From: Branchiostoma lanceolatum
Taxonomy: Eukaryota; Chordata; Leptocardii; Amphioxiformes; Branchiostomatidae
NCBI RefSeq assembly: GCF_035083965.1
Contig: NC_089723.1
Location: forward strand, 19,805,489 to 19,869,488
Reading direction: 5' to 3'
Length of the DNA: 64,000 nucleotides
In this document: positions 25,358 to 44,433 of the stretch, piece by piece
Position numbering within the stretch: the stretch's first letter is position 1
Layout of the letters: each line of letters opens with the position of its first letter
The notes under the pieces: generated by a model
What the model was told of the DNA's origin: nothing
What the model saw: only the letters and a program-made list of their open reading frames with translations
The model's database searches: none
Made by a program: the position numbers and the translations under genes

Positions 25358-26771
25358 ATACACACACAAAAACAATACCTCTATCATTCTTGAAGGTAAC
25401 ACTGGCTAGAAGAGAAAAATAGGTGATAAGTTATAAAACTTATAGTCATATTGATGATAAGAATGCATCCAATACTTTCACATAAAATTTTTTTACAACA
25501 GATATGTGGGCTGTAAACTCAGGATCTCAAATTGGTCATCCTCACTTCCATCTTACCCTGTTGCGGAGACAGTCCGCTTCCTCCCGGATGTTCTCTTCAA
25601 TGCTGCCACGTCCGACCTTCATGCCCAGATTCTTCAGAGTGCTGGTAGCAAACCTCTTCCTCTGTCTGAACCCGGCCCCCCAGCGAGCAGTAAGGATGTC
25701 TACAGGGACATGTAATTCAATACATAGGACATATTGTATCTACATGTATGCTGCTGAGAGGACACACTGTTGATGAAATTCAGTGAGACAGTGAGTACAG
25801 GGTAGTTCCACACGTTGTACGGTTTTCAGCGAGGCTATGGTAGAACCGACCGAAGACAAAGACTTTTCAGTTTTCTGTTACCAGTACAGGGTAGTGAAAA
25901 TGTATGTAAATTTTTGCAATATTTAGTAAACGATCTGATTAAAGTAATGTTAGTAAACGTTTTGATTTATGCCTAAATTACACATAAGTAAATAAGAGGT
26001 AATATAAACAAAACTGTAATGTATATATGATTAACTAAGAAAAAAATAACGCATAAATAAGAGAATTTGTACATAACTATAGGATAATGTATGCATAACT
26101 GTATGAATATGTTTTAATGGCTATAAGAAAATGTGTGCACAACTTTAAGATATTAGTTGCGTTAAGACAAGCGTTTTCGAGTCAACTCGTGGGGGTTCGG
26201 ACTTGATTTCTTTTTGTCACATGAATGTATTCCCAAGACATGGAAGCATTAAACAATTAAACTTGAATGAGTATATTCCTTCAATAACACCACTCCCTAC
26301 TTAGAATGACCTAAGTTTTTGTTGTACACCTTTCGTACAACTTTTGTCGTGAAAAGCATAAAGTGGTTGAATGTTACCTTGTCCGAACCCAACCATCACT
26401 TCAAGCAGGTAGACTGGCACCTTGGTCGCGAACAGCTCGGACCTGGTCACGAGTACGTCCTTGATGGCAGTGTAGCCGTTCAGAACCACCACATCTTCCG
26501 TACCCATCCTGACGGTGAAGACGTCCCCACACTGCCGCCTCCATGCCATGAACAGCTTGAGGAAAGGCCCTCGGCAGAAGGCGATCGCGAGGAGGTGCCC
26601 GAGAACAGGCACACGACCAGCCGGGTAAGGGGGCAGGTTTCGGGAACGTCTGAAGACGACACACGCCAGGAGAAAAGTCGCACAGATGGCAAGGGGTGTC
26701 TGCAGAGTCAGCCAAGAGATCTGCAAAATCTCCTGGACGGACTCAGCTATCCACTGCACAGCACCGGCCAT
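22548..26771 (-). CDS. CYP2-clan cytochrome P450, 7 exons, 510 aa
   Basis: Microsomal haem-thiolate monooxygenase; the substrate cannot be told. Exons in gene order: 26771-26378, 25699-25557, 24281-24071, 23794-23511, 23367-23182, 22993-22858, 22726-22548; phases close to 511 codons. An N-terminal anchor ([20 protein letters not shown]) is followed by the proline-rich hinge NLPPYPAG typical of CYP2 enzymes. The I-helix is AGTETT (319-324). The K-helix E375-x-x-R378 (EVMR) is present. PERF lies at 429-432. The haem loop is FSGGRRVCLG with C456 as iron ligand. Length and hinge fit CYP2 family members such as CYP2U/CYP2R-like enzymes; the subfamily is not assigned. Nothing is broken. The introns carry a CA-rich dispersed repeat. 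The P450 at 44434-49874 is of another clan and not a tandem copy. Confidence 0.92.
25070..25415 (-). repeat. Dispersed repeat with CA microsatellite (copy, in CYP2 intron 2-3 region)
   Basis: It has the same order as the copy at 21240: 'atgtccagaaaaaaattgcc', 'gctttaccaaaatcacacac', 'caatccatccagaatc', then (CACA)n mixed with CAGA at 25252-25370 and 'aaaacaatacctctatcatt'. It lies in an intron of the CYP2 gene between 24281 and 25557. Confidence 0.7.
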
Positions 26772-29172
26772 TTTCTCACGAGTGCAGAGGGTGACCCAGT
26801 TACATGGGAATTGGGTGACCTATGACCACCATTGTTTACAGTGGTCATCCACGAAAATCAGATAAATTAGCAGGTGTAGAGAAAGACAAGCGAGGCCATA
26901 AAACCGATCAGCCCTTAGATGGTGGAATGTATCATTTGTTGAATTATTATCATTTATGGTGAAAAAGCATTGAAAACGCAACTACAACTAAATAAGGTAC
27001 ATTCGCTGGCATATGTCGCCTATTTACTAGAAAGAGATAAAAAGTATAAACCACTTCAGCATTGTATGTTAGTATATTTTAGTTGTTGGACTTGTACCAC
27101 TATCAAATAAAGTATGCCATGAACAGATTCATTGGTACTTTTAAACAGGATCATCCGGTAAGCTGGCTGTTCTGTGGCTAAACTAACAGTTAGGTGTGCC
27201 TGTTATCTAGGCTACAGCCCTTATCAGTACTGACCAACAGGTGACCTCTGCTTCTGTTGACAGAGTTTGGGGCATGTTCACTCAGGGGTAATCAGGAAGG
27301 AACAAAACGTACTTTGAACAACACATGCAGCATTCCAAGGCTACTGAAGACTATGGAACTCATTTTTACACCAAACCAGCAGTCTTACTTGTACAAGCTG
27401 ATGTAAAATACTATTAGGTTGTTTCTCACTGTCATTGTAGAATCCTTGTGGGTAAATCTACTTCACCTATTAAATTCCACAGGGTAACGTATATCTGTAA
27501 TTTCTAAAAGCGGGGTATTCAGGGATATGTGTTAGATGTAACATCACAGTAATACCACCAGAAATGCAAACTTGACAGACTGACGCATTCAGATCACTGC
27601 CTGCTTCGATAACCCTGCATTCGAAGACGAACACGTCAAAACCTTTCCACCCCATAGCAGAATGAAACAGTCGAGCTGGTCATGGGAAGATTCGAACTAC
27701 GGTGTTCGTTCGTGGGAACAAATTCTCTTTTGCGACGTAGCCATGTGGAACTTAACTTGATTTTTTGTGCTAAGACAAGTTTCTATCTTTAGCACTCTCT
27801 TCAACCCAAGAAAGGAACAACAGCTGCGTTATGAATTAAGGTGGTTAGCGACAAGATAATTCTCCTCTTGGAAAACGGTTACGCCAGATTGGTGTCAACT
27901 AACTCTTGCGGATTTCGGTAAACTAGCGTTATTTATGCTATGTAGGTTACGTTAAAATCCTTTCCACATCTTCTGGCGAATAGGGGCGGTGCGCAAATCC
28001 ATGTCTACAGCCCCTGGGCCACACATAGCTATGTTTAGCTAGTTAGTAATTGTCATATATGTTTGATGATGGTGATTATATTCACCTCCAGTCAGAGACT
28101 ACCAGAACTTAATGTCTAGTGGGTGTACTTGTCTATGTTACCGTTTGAGTCAAATATTATCGTAATCCATCCAGAGGTTCTTGAGATATGCTGACTACAA
28201 AAATCAGAAAAAAACAAACAAACACACACACACACACACACACACAGGCACACACACACTCACACGCACAAGCACTTGCACACACACACACACACTCGCG
28301 CGCGCGCGCGCGCACTCCTATATACCATGCAGTTGGTAAAACATTTATTAGATTCTTTCGTTAACATTTGGATCGTACAAACGACACGTCCAAACAGATG
28401 TGTAGATATACGTCTTTATTAGCTTCCTTTTTACACAAGGAGGTCATAAATGGAGAAGCTATTACATACGTTGCAATTGCTAAAATATATCAGAACACTT
28501 ACACAGATATTCTATTGATGTTAGACATTGTACTGTAACTGACAACATCCAATGCCAAAGCCGGCCAGTGTACATCAGTGTTTAATGTATTTCCTCACAT
28601 AATAATTCGTGTTTTTTCTGACGAATAATGTTTACGGTTCTTCTTTATCATTTTCTATCCATGTGCACTGATCTGTATTAGTTTATCCAATCTGTTACGA
28701 GAAAATTTGAGGAGGCACAATTATGTCAGGAAACTATATATGTTTTCTTATTATCTTCATTTCATGCAATGATACAGTACAAGACTCTTTACGTTGCCAG
28801 AATTCTAAGACATTGAAATGGCTCATTAGACGAACATGCTTATTTGGTACGTTGAATATGTCTGCAGCACACAGCAACCTAGTACGCTCTTTACTTACTG
28901 TAAGTTTTACTCCACAAGCCTAAGTACTTTATGTACACACTCACATTTCTTCCTCTTCCCAAACAAATAACGTGAACGACCTGGAACAGATGGTTGTCAC
29001 CATGGTTACTGGTACAGACACAATGTTCAATAGCATCATGTAACAAGAGCTGTGGGGGCCTAGTCACCATACTATGAATGTATTTGATAATTAACAGAGC
29101 AGTAGTTTCGTAGGCTAGACATTATGTATTTGTTTACAAAATGTTACCTTTCTAGTTTTCCATTTATAATCA
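26772..29172. other. Intergenic between CYP2 and the first nicotinic-like gene
   Basis: No gene is seen in these 2.4 kb. A dispersed-repeat copy lies at 28110-28320. The last few hundred bases probably hold the 3' untranslated region of the channel gene to the right. Confidence 0.45.
28110..28320 (-). repeat. Dispersed repeat with CA/CG microsatellite (truncated copy)
   Basis: It contains 'atcgtaatccatccagaggttc' in the family order, then a (CA)n tract and a short (CG)n run (about 28297-28313). It is shorter than the copies at 21240 and 25070. Confidence 0.65.
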
Positions 29173-36011
<6,839 letters not shown>

Positions 36012-36100
36012 TTTTGCTGGTTTTGCTGGATGATTGCGAATGACTCATGACGCAGCCACCAGCAAAGATTGGCTTGTGAGAGTGGAGAATGAACAAACTC

Positions 36101-36108
36101 TATTTATA
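36101..36108 (-). promoter_or_regulatory. TATA box of channel A
   Basis: The reverse strand reads TATAAATA about 90 bp upstream of the start codon at 36011. Support is motif and spacing only; channel B has a TATA box at a like distance. Confidence 0.5.
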
Positions 36109-36111
36109 TCA

Positions 36112-37936
36112 GGGCCAGTACGTCAAGGGTCGAGCCAATTAGATTTTAGATATGCATAATTTATATTTATAGACAATTTAGTCATATCATACAGAGTTGG
36201 TCGACTTGGGAATTGCTTATTAGAGCGGAGCACTTGGCTTTCAGTTACAAACAAGTACTGAACGATTCCCATGAATTGATAACATTGAAGCTTCATCTTG
36301 TCTGAAATGAATAACGTGAGAGATATAAAAACAAAATTAGGAAAATGTAACGTGAAATTCAATGTGATTTTAGCAGGCTATTTCTTTTGAGAGGTATCTC
36401 TGATCTAGGAACAAATGTTCAAAAGAACTCATCTATATTCTAGAAGTTGTTTATCGTTTCCTTTCCGGTGATGATGTCAGTGTGTGGCAATCAAATTTCG
36501 CTGAATGGTGACATGGAAAACTCTAGGGAACAATGATTGTGTTAAAGTATAATAAATCAATTACAAATTACACGCTACCCAGCATCCTTTAAGGACCTTA
36601 ACGGCCATACCTCTGGAAACGTTTTCGAAGAAATCATCGACCATACAACGGTGCACTTAGCTTGTCAGCGTGTATCAGTGTGAAATTGTACTGAATGATA
36701 ATGGGCAGTTTTATAACTTATGATTAGGAACAGAGACAAGTTACGAATAGCTGAGAAAATCAAGCGGTCTGTGAAAAGAAGCTACTTTAATGATATCTGA
36801 AACTTCCCTAGTCATCTAACTAACCATGACGTCATTGGAGATACTACTATTGTGCACGGAAAATATAACAGGGCACTATACATATGATGGATACAGCTAC
36901 AGACCGACACATGTAGACGTGCACATCTAATACACATCTAACCTCATTTCGACATCCAGTGAGAGTTTAATTTTCATTGTCCTCTTATCCTTGCAATCAT
37001 TCTACAACTGACTGTGTTGACGCATTCATAACGTTTTCCTGCTAAATCAAGATGACATCACCCTCCTCCAGCAGCTGCCCCAATTCCTCGGTACAGCTTA
37101 TGCTAGGGTCACATTTCCAAGCCGGGGCCCGGGCTGTTTGAGAAAACAAAGAATAAAAGCTGCATATCAAGAATATACATAACGTATGGTAAGGAATGAT
37201 TTTTTTAAAAGTTTTGTGTCTTTTGTTGTCTTCTATATCATAGTTTTCATTCCCACAAGCTGCCCGACCGGGCCCCGGCTTGGAAATGTGAACCTAGCAT
37301 TACGGAGGCTGTGTCGAGGGATTCCGGCCTGCTGGGGGAGGGTGGATTACATTATCCGTCGCCTAATCACAGTTGTTAATTGCGTTGCGCAACCTAGCGC
37401 CTATAACTATCAAGATGATGTTATTATGTTTATAGTTAGCCTATATCATTTTCGTGCTTATGAAAACATCGTTTATAAGAAAATTGTTGAGTAATATATA
37501 TATGTATATCATCACATTCACACCCGTCATTCCAACTACAACACCATGGCCAACGGCAATTGATGTTCCTTTCTATAATAATTAGAAGGCAAGGCAATGC
37601 TATATATGGTGTGATGAATTTCTAATTGAGTCCTTCTAGTCCTTCTATATTCATAAGCTTGAACATTAACCAATACGCCTTGACTAATGACTGCCAAAAT
37701 AGAAGTGGGACAACGTTAGCAGACGACTATCCTCACACACAAATGTACCTTCGAACTAGGAACTCTTTACAGACAGAGATTCATGGAGCATGCAACGTAA
37801 TGTATAACGTAACAGCCCTGTTAGGGCTTCGACTGTGGTGACTGACAATGGCTTTACCAGTTCGATTTAATGTTATGGGTACCAGGCTTTCAACAAACAC
37901 TACCATGATAGTACATGCACACGTTTAACTGCCAGG
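36112..37936. other. Intergenic between the two channel genes
   Basis: No gene is seen. A MITE-like copy is at 37100-37300. The right part probably carries the 3' untranslated region of channel B. Confidence 0.5.
37100..37300. mobile_element. MITE-like element, ATGCTAGGGTCACATTTCC family (copy 2)
   Basis: This 201-bp element has a left arm ATGCTAGGGTCACATTTCCA followed by 'agccggggcccgggc', and a right arm that is its reverse complement ending AATGTGAACCTAGCAT; the arms are about 38 bp. It is better kept than the copy at 8188-8368. Confidence 0.8.
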
Positions 37937-40212
37937 TCAGCCAGCCAAACCATTTACACAAGTGTACACAATGACAGTGACGCTAGTCAGCAGGTACAGA
38001 ACCATGAAGAACTTGTCCAAGACGCGGGCCACACGCTTCCAGTCGTCCTCCAGCGCCTCGCCCTCCCTCTCCTCCTCCAGACGGCGGGCGATGATCCGCA
38101 CCAGCTCCAGCAGCTCCTCCATCCGACCATCGAACGGAATGCGCTTCCTACGACATGGTAGGAAAGGTATAATGACCGGCGATAGAATTGTTTATCGAAT
38201 GAAAGGTTGGGTGAGCCATTTGGTACATGGAGAGGTGGTAAGATAAATGAAAATATAAGAGGGGGAGCTAGGGGATACGAACATCTGTCTACCCTTCATC
38301 TGTTACAAGGTGTTTGCCACACAACAGCACATAACACGACAACCATATTTCATGGAAGAAGATAACATATTCTGAAGCTTTGCTTCAATTTCTTTTTATC
38401 AAGAAGAAATTTATCCTCACCCTTCGGGTTCCTTCTCTTCCACGTCATTTTTCTCGTTGATCTGAGGCACCTGCAGGGTACCGTCATTGAGGATACTCTT
38501 CCCAATCTCGACTGACTTCTGCAACATATCGTCAGTAGTCATCGGGAAAGTAAACCAGTATAAAATGATGGTGGTAAAAATGTGCCTATGCCTGTCAAGG
38601 AAGCCAACGACTCTGACGTAAGGAAATTTTCTGTGGTATCCTATACTAGCAGGTCTAACGATAACTCGAATGCATATGTGATATGTTTACCTGTTCTTGA
38701 TCAACAACTAGGCTCCCGCTCAGATCCCCCATGAAGAGGACCTGGCTCATATAGCGGAGGACGAGACGCCGGACCCAGGCAGGGACAGGCGTGGTGTCAG
38801 CCGTACAGATGCTCAGGTTGACCACGATGGAGCCGAGCAGCAGGGAGAGGGACAAGAGGACCAACGTCACGATCACGTACCAGCCTAGAGACGAGAGAGC
38901 GAAATCACTGACAACCATGCAATACAATCACCTCGTATAAAAATCTATTATATATAATAAGATTGACTATGGCATAAGTTGAAGCACATAAAAGAGGGAC
39001 TTTTGTACCACTCAAAGAGCTCTGAAGTCAAAAGCTTATAATATTAATTGATTTGATTGCCATTAGGTAGCACTTGGTGATTGCAACGGTGGTATACAAA
39101 AATGTATACAGACCTATCAAAGGCATTGATTCACTCGGCGGCATGTCCTCCGCTATCATGAGGAGAAAGACGGCAAGCGCCAGAAGCACTGTCACTCCAA
39201 ACGAAACCTTGAATTAATAGAATAGAACAATAAAAAGGGGTGAAAAATCCAATTACTCTCTTCGTCAACAATTATATCAATTTCTCAGCTACATGCGTGT
39301 ATCCCTGCCCTAACTTCAGGGTGGGCACGTTATATTTCCTAAGGTCGATACAAACATGTATTGCACGGGCTTCGAAGTTGTGCTGCACGAATGATTCGAA
39401 CGCGCTTCGCATGCGCCGCGTTCACCGCTGTCGAAAATTCAGTTTGGACGTTGTACTTGACGTTTTTGCAATTTCTTGTTCGATGACACGAAATATTCGT
39501 TTTCCTAGGTGGATATGACATAAATAGAATACACCCCTCCCGCGGTCGGGCTGGAACCGTGTTGTATTCTATGTGCGCACATTCCTATCAACGCAAGTAG
39601 TATATCTCACCTTGTCCCCAGACTCTGCCGGCAGGTAAAAGCTAAGTGTTGCCAGGAGGGCCAACAGAAAGCAGGGGAACAGCAGGTTGAAGAAGTAAAA
39701 TGACCATTTCCGCTTCATGGCCAGGTGGAAAGTGACTTCGTCGTAATCGAGCCCGTCATAGGTCTTTGTACGAAACCCCACGTGGAATGAACGTGTGTCC
39801 CACTCGGCGCTCTCCCTTAATTCCTGAAAAGCAAAGATTTGGAATAGTCAGACGATGTTGTAGTGAAAATGGTATCAGGTTTAGATGTGAAGGAGAGAAA
39901 CGTTTACTTGAATACTTATCATTATTCTTTAAATGGAAATCAATGACTCTGTCTAACCATGAGATTCCCATCCTTGACTGTATCGTCGATCCTGATCATA
40001 GACGTGTCATGCATCCACGAGCCAAACGTGAAGTGGCACCTCTGTGCGTCAAACGGGAAGCCGGAGACGTCCACGTCACAGCTGGTGGACAGGACTTTTG
40101 GGAAGCTCCAGATAACCGTCCCGTTGTTGCTCACTCTAACGACATCAACTGGCCAGCCACCGAAACCTTGATCAACGCTGGAGAGGAAGCCAGACACTTC
40201 ATCAATTGAGAG

Positions 40213-40260
<48 letters not shown>

Positions 40261-43200
40261 CCCAACTTAACAAACCAACCAACCATACTACCAACCAAGG
40301 AAGCAACCAATGAAGCAACCATGCAACCAGCTTACTTGTTAACCAACCAAAAACAATCAACCAACCAGAGACTTCATCAATTTTACCAAACAAGCAAGCA
40401 AACAAACAAACAAAAAGAAAAACTATTTATCTTTCAGGAAGCTCTGTGCCCATTACTTACTTATCATACAACAGCATGTCAGGTCTCCAGACGTCCTCCG
40501 CTTTGATGGTCATGTTCACCATTCCACCGTAGTCATCTGGATCCCACACAAGCCTGCCGTCATGCCATGCCTGTATTATACATTGTAAGGACATCTTCTT
40601 CAGAGTGTTATTGAGAAAAATAGAAAATAACGCATTAAAAAGCGATGACTGAGATATTTATTTCTTCTTCAACCTTGCAGCTGTTAAACATTTTTTTTAC
40701 TTTAAGATGGAAGTTGAAGGAGCCCTGAAGAGCCAGAGCCATACATTCATTTGCTCGCAGAAAATTACCGGGGCATCCCTTTGCACTTATTGATTGTATT
40801 TATGTCTATTCTATTACCATATACATGATATAAGAGGCTGAATGCATTATTACTGGGTGAACTGTCTCTGAACATTTTGCTATAGTTGTGATGTAAAGCT
40901 GAATGAGTTTCCTGAAAAACATATCTGGCACTAATTTAATTACTCTCACTTATGTAATCGATATATATGACTGGCAGGTTTTGGTACTCACCATTCGTAT
41001 CCACATCTTAGTCTCAAGAACTTGGTCATGCTCACTCTGAAAGTACACATTACGATTTTATAAAGCGATAAACCTGAGTTCGTAATCTGGAAATGTGTAA
41101 TATAGAACGAAGTCAACACGTGACGCATTTGGAAGGAAAAAGAACTCGAGATCGCATGAAATGGCGTCAGCTGATATTTCATTGCCTTGCACTTGTCGAG
41201 TACAACTCTGAAGTTTTGTGATCGTCTAGTAAAAGGTCCGAGAGGTCGGAATCCAATTTTAAAGGACAGTGAATAACACTATCTGTTACGTATCATATTT
41301 ATAGTGCATTTACACCCATTACGTAGCGAAGGTACCGGATAGCATAACCCAATTTTCTCCCATAAGACATACGTCATCAACTTTATTCGTTCTGTGTCCA
41401 TTTGACCAAACTACATTTAAAAAATCGATTAATTGAGTTACGCAGCATCAATAGAATTTGCAGGAAACTTCTCCTATTGATCCCTTATGCTAAAAGAAAC
41501 GTAGACCACCAGTAACTCGCCTTAAAGAAACTGAAACAAACGCCAAAAATAATTACTCAAGCAACTGGATAAAGTTTTGAAACAGTCAGACGTTTCAGAC
41601 AGCATCCACTGTCTTTCGTCAGTGACTAACGATACGACTGAGAACACCAGGTTTTATACCAAAACTCTGAATGGGTATGTTAATGAGGTTAAGACAATTT
41701 AGGATGTCTTGAAGTAGTCTTTAAAAGAAGATTAATTAAAGACAAAGTTTTGTGCCAATAGTTCAATTAGCTACTGTTGATTTTAGTACAGTAACTAAAT
41801 GTTGTTCGTCCGGGGGTGGGGGGTGGTGGGCAGTACATTATCCCAAGTGCCTGAAAGTTCAACGCGTAGACCCCCTTTCCTGTTGAGGGCGGGGTTGTAC
41901 ATCCTCTCATATATTGCTTCTCTAATTCCCCGTTCGAACCAGCGTTCTTCACGATCTAGGATGTCCGTGGACATTGTCTTGAATTAATCTTCTTTTAAAG
42001 ACTACTTCAAGACATCCTAAATTGTCTTAACCTCATTAACATGCCCATTCAGAGTTTTGGTATAAAACCTGGTGTTCTCAGTCCTATCGTTAGTCACTGA
42101 CGAAAGACAGTGGATGCTGTCTGAAACGTCTGACTGTTTCAAAACTTTATCCAGTTGCTTGAGTAATTATTTTTGGCGTATCTTACTACCTGGATGTCTA
42201 ACTTTCATCAAACTGAAACATATTTATGTAAAATTCAAAATACCTGCAAAGACATACTTTGTGACAAGAGAACTTTGTTTTCACTCCAATTCTGTAAAGA
42301 GTGATATACTAACTAGATTAGATAGAGAACTGTCATTGATTGAGCTATCACTAGACTACTAGTACTACTAGTGGCATCTATAGCTACTTTATGAAGTATC
42401 TGAATGCTACATAACAGGTATTCCCTTGCAATCATATTACCTACGGAAAAAAAAGTCAACAAAACGTCAAACAATAAAACTACCAGCCCTTGATAACTAA
42501 AAACCTAGGATTAGAGACAGAAGAAGAAAGACTTGTATAGGTAGAGGGAATGTACATGTACTTTACCATTTCTATTATATGTTCCAGCGTCAGACTGATA
42601 CGTACAACCACAGCTTCATGCACATCCACGACTGGTCGGACCTCGTTGTTGTACTCGTTAGTTTTAAACAACTTAACGAGTAAATCTTGTTGTATGGGAA
42701 GAGACAAGGCACCTGAAATAACACAAGACGATTCGCTTACATAAAAAATGAGCTTAAAACGAGGTGAATGAAAAGGAAACATTATGAATGATAGTCTTTA
42801 TTGTACATTCATGCACTATCGGGCCTTAGTACAGGGATATAACTATAAAACACGGAATAAAGTACATACAGTGACAGGACTTATACTAATCGAAAACATT
42901 GGTTCTAAAACTACTCTTACTAACACATCACTCGTTCTCATTTAAATGTACACATTTTGTACCTTCCTTTACCGTTTGAAGTAAGACGTTCCTGACATTA
43001 AGATTTGCCACATATAAGGTACCAAATTGTCGTTTTTATGACGACTTGAAACTTTTCTGGCTTTTTAAAACGACAATTTGGCACGTTATATGCGGCATAT
43101 CTTAATGTCAGGAACGTCTTACCTCAAACGGTAACGGAAGTTACAAAATGTGTACATTTAGATGAGATTGACATTCTTCCTGGTAATTTGTTACACGGCT

Positions 43201-43407
43201 AACATGCTATGGGGACAAAAAAAATCCGTTTTCATGCGGACAAATTTGCAGTCCTCGAACAATCAAAAAACGCACGCATCTTCAAACTCATGATAAGATG
43301 TACTTAATCTTGCAAAACAGATAAGTTGTAAACAAAAGTCAAGTGTTACCTTCCATTGCTGCGCACACAAGGAAGAACCATGTACCCCACCAAAGAACGC
43401 CCATCAT
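37937..43407 (-). CDS. Nicotinic acetylcholine receptor-like Cys-loop channel subunit B, 10 exons, 462 aa
   Basis: Paralogue of channel A with every exon border in the same place. Exons: 43407-43350, 42712-42567, 41036-40992, 40570-40461, 40177-39958, 39823-39611, 39207-39114, 38884-38691, 38518-38421, 38147-37937; phases close to 463 codons. Exons 2 to 8 have exactly the same lengths as in A (146, 45, 110, 220, 213, 94, 194). A signal peptide (MMGVLWWGTWFFLVCAA) is followed by the Cys-loop C153-C167 with 13 residues between. M2 is [16 protein letters not shown] after ESGDK, and M3 is WYVIVTLVLLSLSLLLG. There is no vicinal Cys pair in loop C, so it is of non-alpha type. The M3-M4 loop is acidic (EEKEPEG) and differs from A. 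Whether A and B join one pentamer with an alpha subunit is unknown. Confidence 0.93.
40214..40261. repeat. (CAAT)n microsatellite
   Basis: About 12 perfect CAAT units, followed to about 40410 by degenerate CAAC/CAAA words, in intron 4 of channel B. Confidence 0.95.
41584..41627 (-). ncRNA. Hammerhead-ribozyme-like motif, left arm
   Basis: Mirror copy of the motif at 42092-42135, read on the reverse strand and identical in its core, stem I and stem II words. Confidence 0.45.
42092..42135 (+). ncRNA. Hammerhead-ribozyme-like motif, right arm
   Basis: Stem I AGTCA (42092-42096) pairs with TGACT (42131-42135). The core is CTGACGA (42097-42103). One extra A sits at 42104. Stem II AGACAG pairs with CTGTCT around a TGGATG loop. 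Then follow GAAAC (42123-42127) and the cleavage triplet GTC (42128-42130). Stem III has only AC/GT without a loop, so self-cleavage in one copy is unlikely; ACGU is self-complementary, so a dimer could form stem III as in known minimal hammerheads. The extra A may weaken the fold. Confidence 0.5.
42782..42850 (-). mobile_element. LINE 3'-end fragment
   Basis: It resembles the 3' tail of the LINE fragment at 44712-45125: on the reverse strand a GTACAATAAAG-like word precedes ATTCAT at the end. Only the tail is present, in intron 1 of channel B. Confidence 0.35.
42935..43167. mobile_element. Long-arm foldback (MITE-like) element
   Basis: Two arms of about 105 bp are reverse complements: the left runs AAATGTACACATTTTGTA, 'aagacgttcctgacatt', 'accaaattgtcg', and the right returns CGACAATTTGG, 'aatgtcaggaacgtctta', 'acaaaatgtgtacattt'. 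The centre is about 25 bp. Mismatches are few, so the insertion seems fairly recent. It lies in intron 1 of channel B. Confidence 0.8.
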
Positions 43408-43486
43408 TGTTAAGCAATGTCTGTTCTAAAAACTGCTGTCCAACACTGTCGCAGTGTCATGTATTGTGCATTCAAGGTCAAAGATG

Positions 43487-43494
43487 CTTTTATA
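43487..43494 (-). promoter_or_regulatory. TATA box of channel B
   Basis: The reverse strand reads TATAAAAG about 80 bp upstream of the start codon at 43407, a good consensus match and a spacing like that of channel A. Confidence 0.55.
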
Positions 43495-44433
43495 TGGCAC
43501 CATGGAGTCGGGCTAATTTGGATAATTTGAATAATGCATGGTCAATATTGGAGTGTATGAGTCATCATGACCTTGAAATTGAACTTTGTTTAAGGACCTT
43601 CGCTCGCAAAAAAGCAATTGCTTTGATTTTGTAGGAGTTTGTGTAGTTATTGCGTGTAGTTTGTGTAGTTACTGCGTGTAGTTTGTGTTGCTATTGCGGG
43701 TAGCTTTGCGTTGTCATTGCGAGGAAAGTAAACAGTTTACTGTATCCAGGGTACAGGGTCGGCATTTTACGTGAGGTTGGGAAAAACTTAAATATTGTGA
43801 CATCGTATGTAACATTACTCCTTTAGAAAGAATATCAACAGACAAGTCTATCTTTAATTTGGCTGTATCATTTCGTCTTATTTGTGCAGGTCCAGAATGT
43901 ACTTGCATTGCCTGGCAACCTGGGGCCCCAAAACAGGAAACTGTGATGTTGACGCCACTGAAATCGTCCGTCTAGCCTGTTGCAGCAGTTCTTCTGCTTG
44001 TAGTCTTTGACATACCTCATACTACTGTTGTATGGGTTTATCTAAGACTGCAAGAGAAAAATAAATGTACTGGCAGTCACCGCGGCTACCCTTGGTCTGT
44101 ATGTAACTAAGTACCATGAGCCTCGTAAAATAATTTTCATCATAGACAGTCAAGGACGTGTGATAGAGTTTAACACTTCATATATTTCTTATGGAAAGGC
44201 AAGTGTCATACTTACAGTATACAAAAGGCTAAGTTAAACATGTGTATTTTCTTAGATGATACATATTCGACAGACCTTGATGGTGTCATTCTTGTGAATG
44301 TGTTTATATGTCTACCACTCTCATACAATAAACCAAGCATGTACACAATTTAGTGTTTGTAAGTAGTTTTTTTTAGTAGTTTAAATAAATGGGGAAATAT
44401 GTGACATCTGAGATGAGTAGAAAACTCGTGCGT
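43495..44433. other. Intergenic between channel B and the mitochondrial P450
   Basis: No gene is seen. It holds a 22-bp short tandem repeat at 43641-43721 and probably the 3' untranslated region of the P450. Confidence 0.45.
43641..43721. repeat. 22-bp tandem repeat, about 3.7 units
   Basis: Units are GTGTAGTTATTGCGTGTAGT plus TT, with the third and fourth diverged, about 230 bp upstream of the channel B start. Confidence 0.85.

Larger units (their letters stand above)
41540..42179. mobile_element. Inverted-repeat retroelement remnant, probably Penelope-like
   Basis: Two arms of about 205 bp (41540-41745 and about 41975-42179) are near-perfect reverse complements, ending in ACGCCAAAAATAATTACTCA and its complement. 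Between them is a 230-bp GC-richer centre with no coding match that I recognise. The arms each contain a hammerhead-like motif (see 41584 and 42092). Terminal repeats with hammerhead motifs are known for Penelope-like elements, whose ends may be in direct or inverted order. No reverse transcriptase is present. It lies in intron 2 of channel B. An alternative is a foldback DNA element that captured this motif. Confidence 0.6.

Noticed and set aside
25129-25402. Open frames of repeated Cys-Val or Thr-His residues
   Set aside because: They are translations of the CA microsatellite at 25252-25370.
26319-26825. Forward 168-residue frame
   Set aside because: It is the complement of exon 1 of the CYP2 gene, whose frame has clear P450 motifs.
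28297-28313. CG-rich run as a CpG island
   Set aside because: It is a (CG)n microsatellite at the end of a CA tract and not a promoter.
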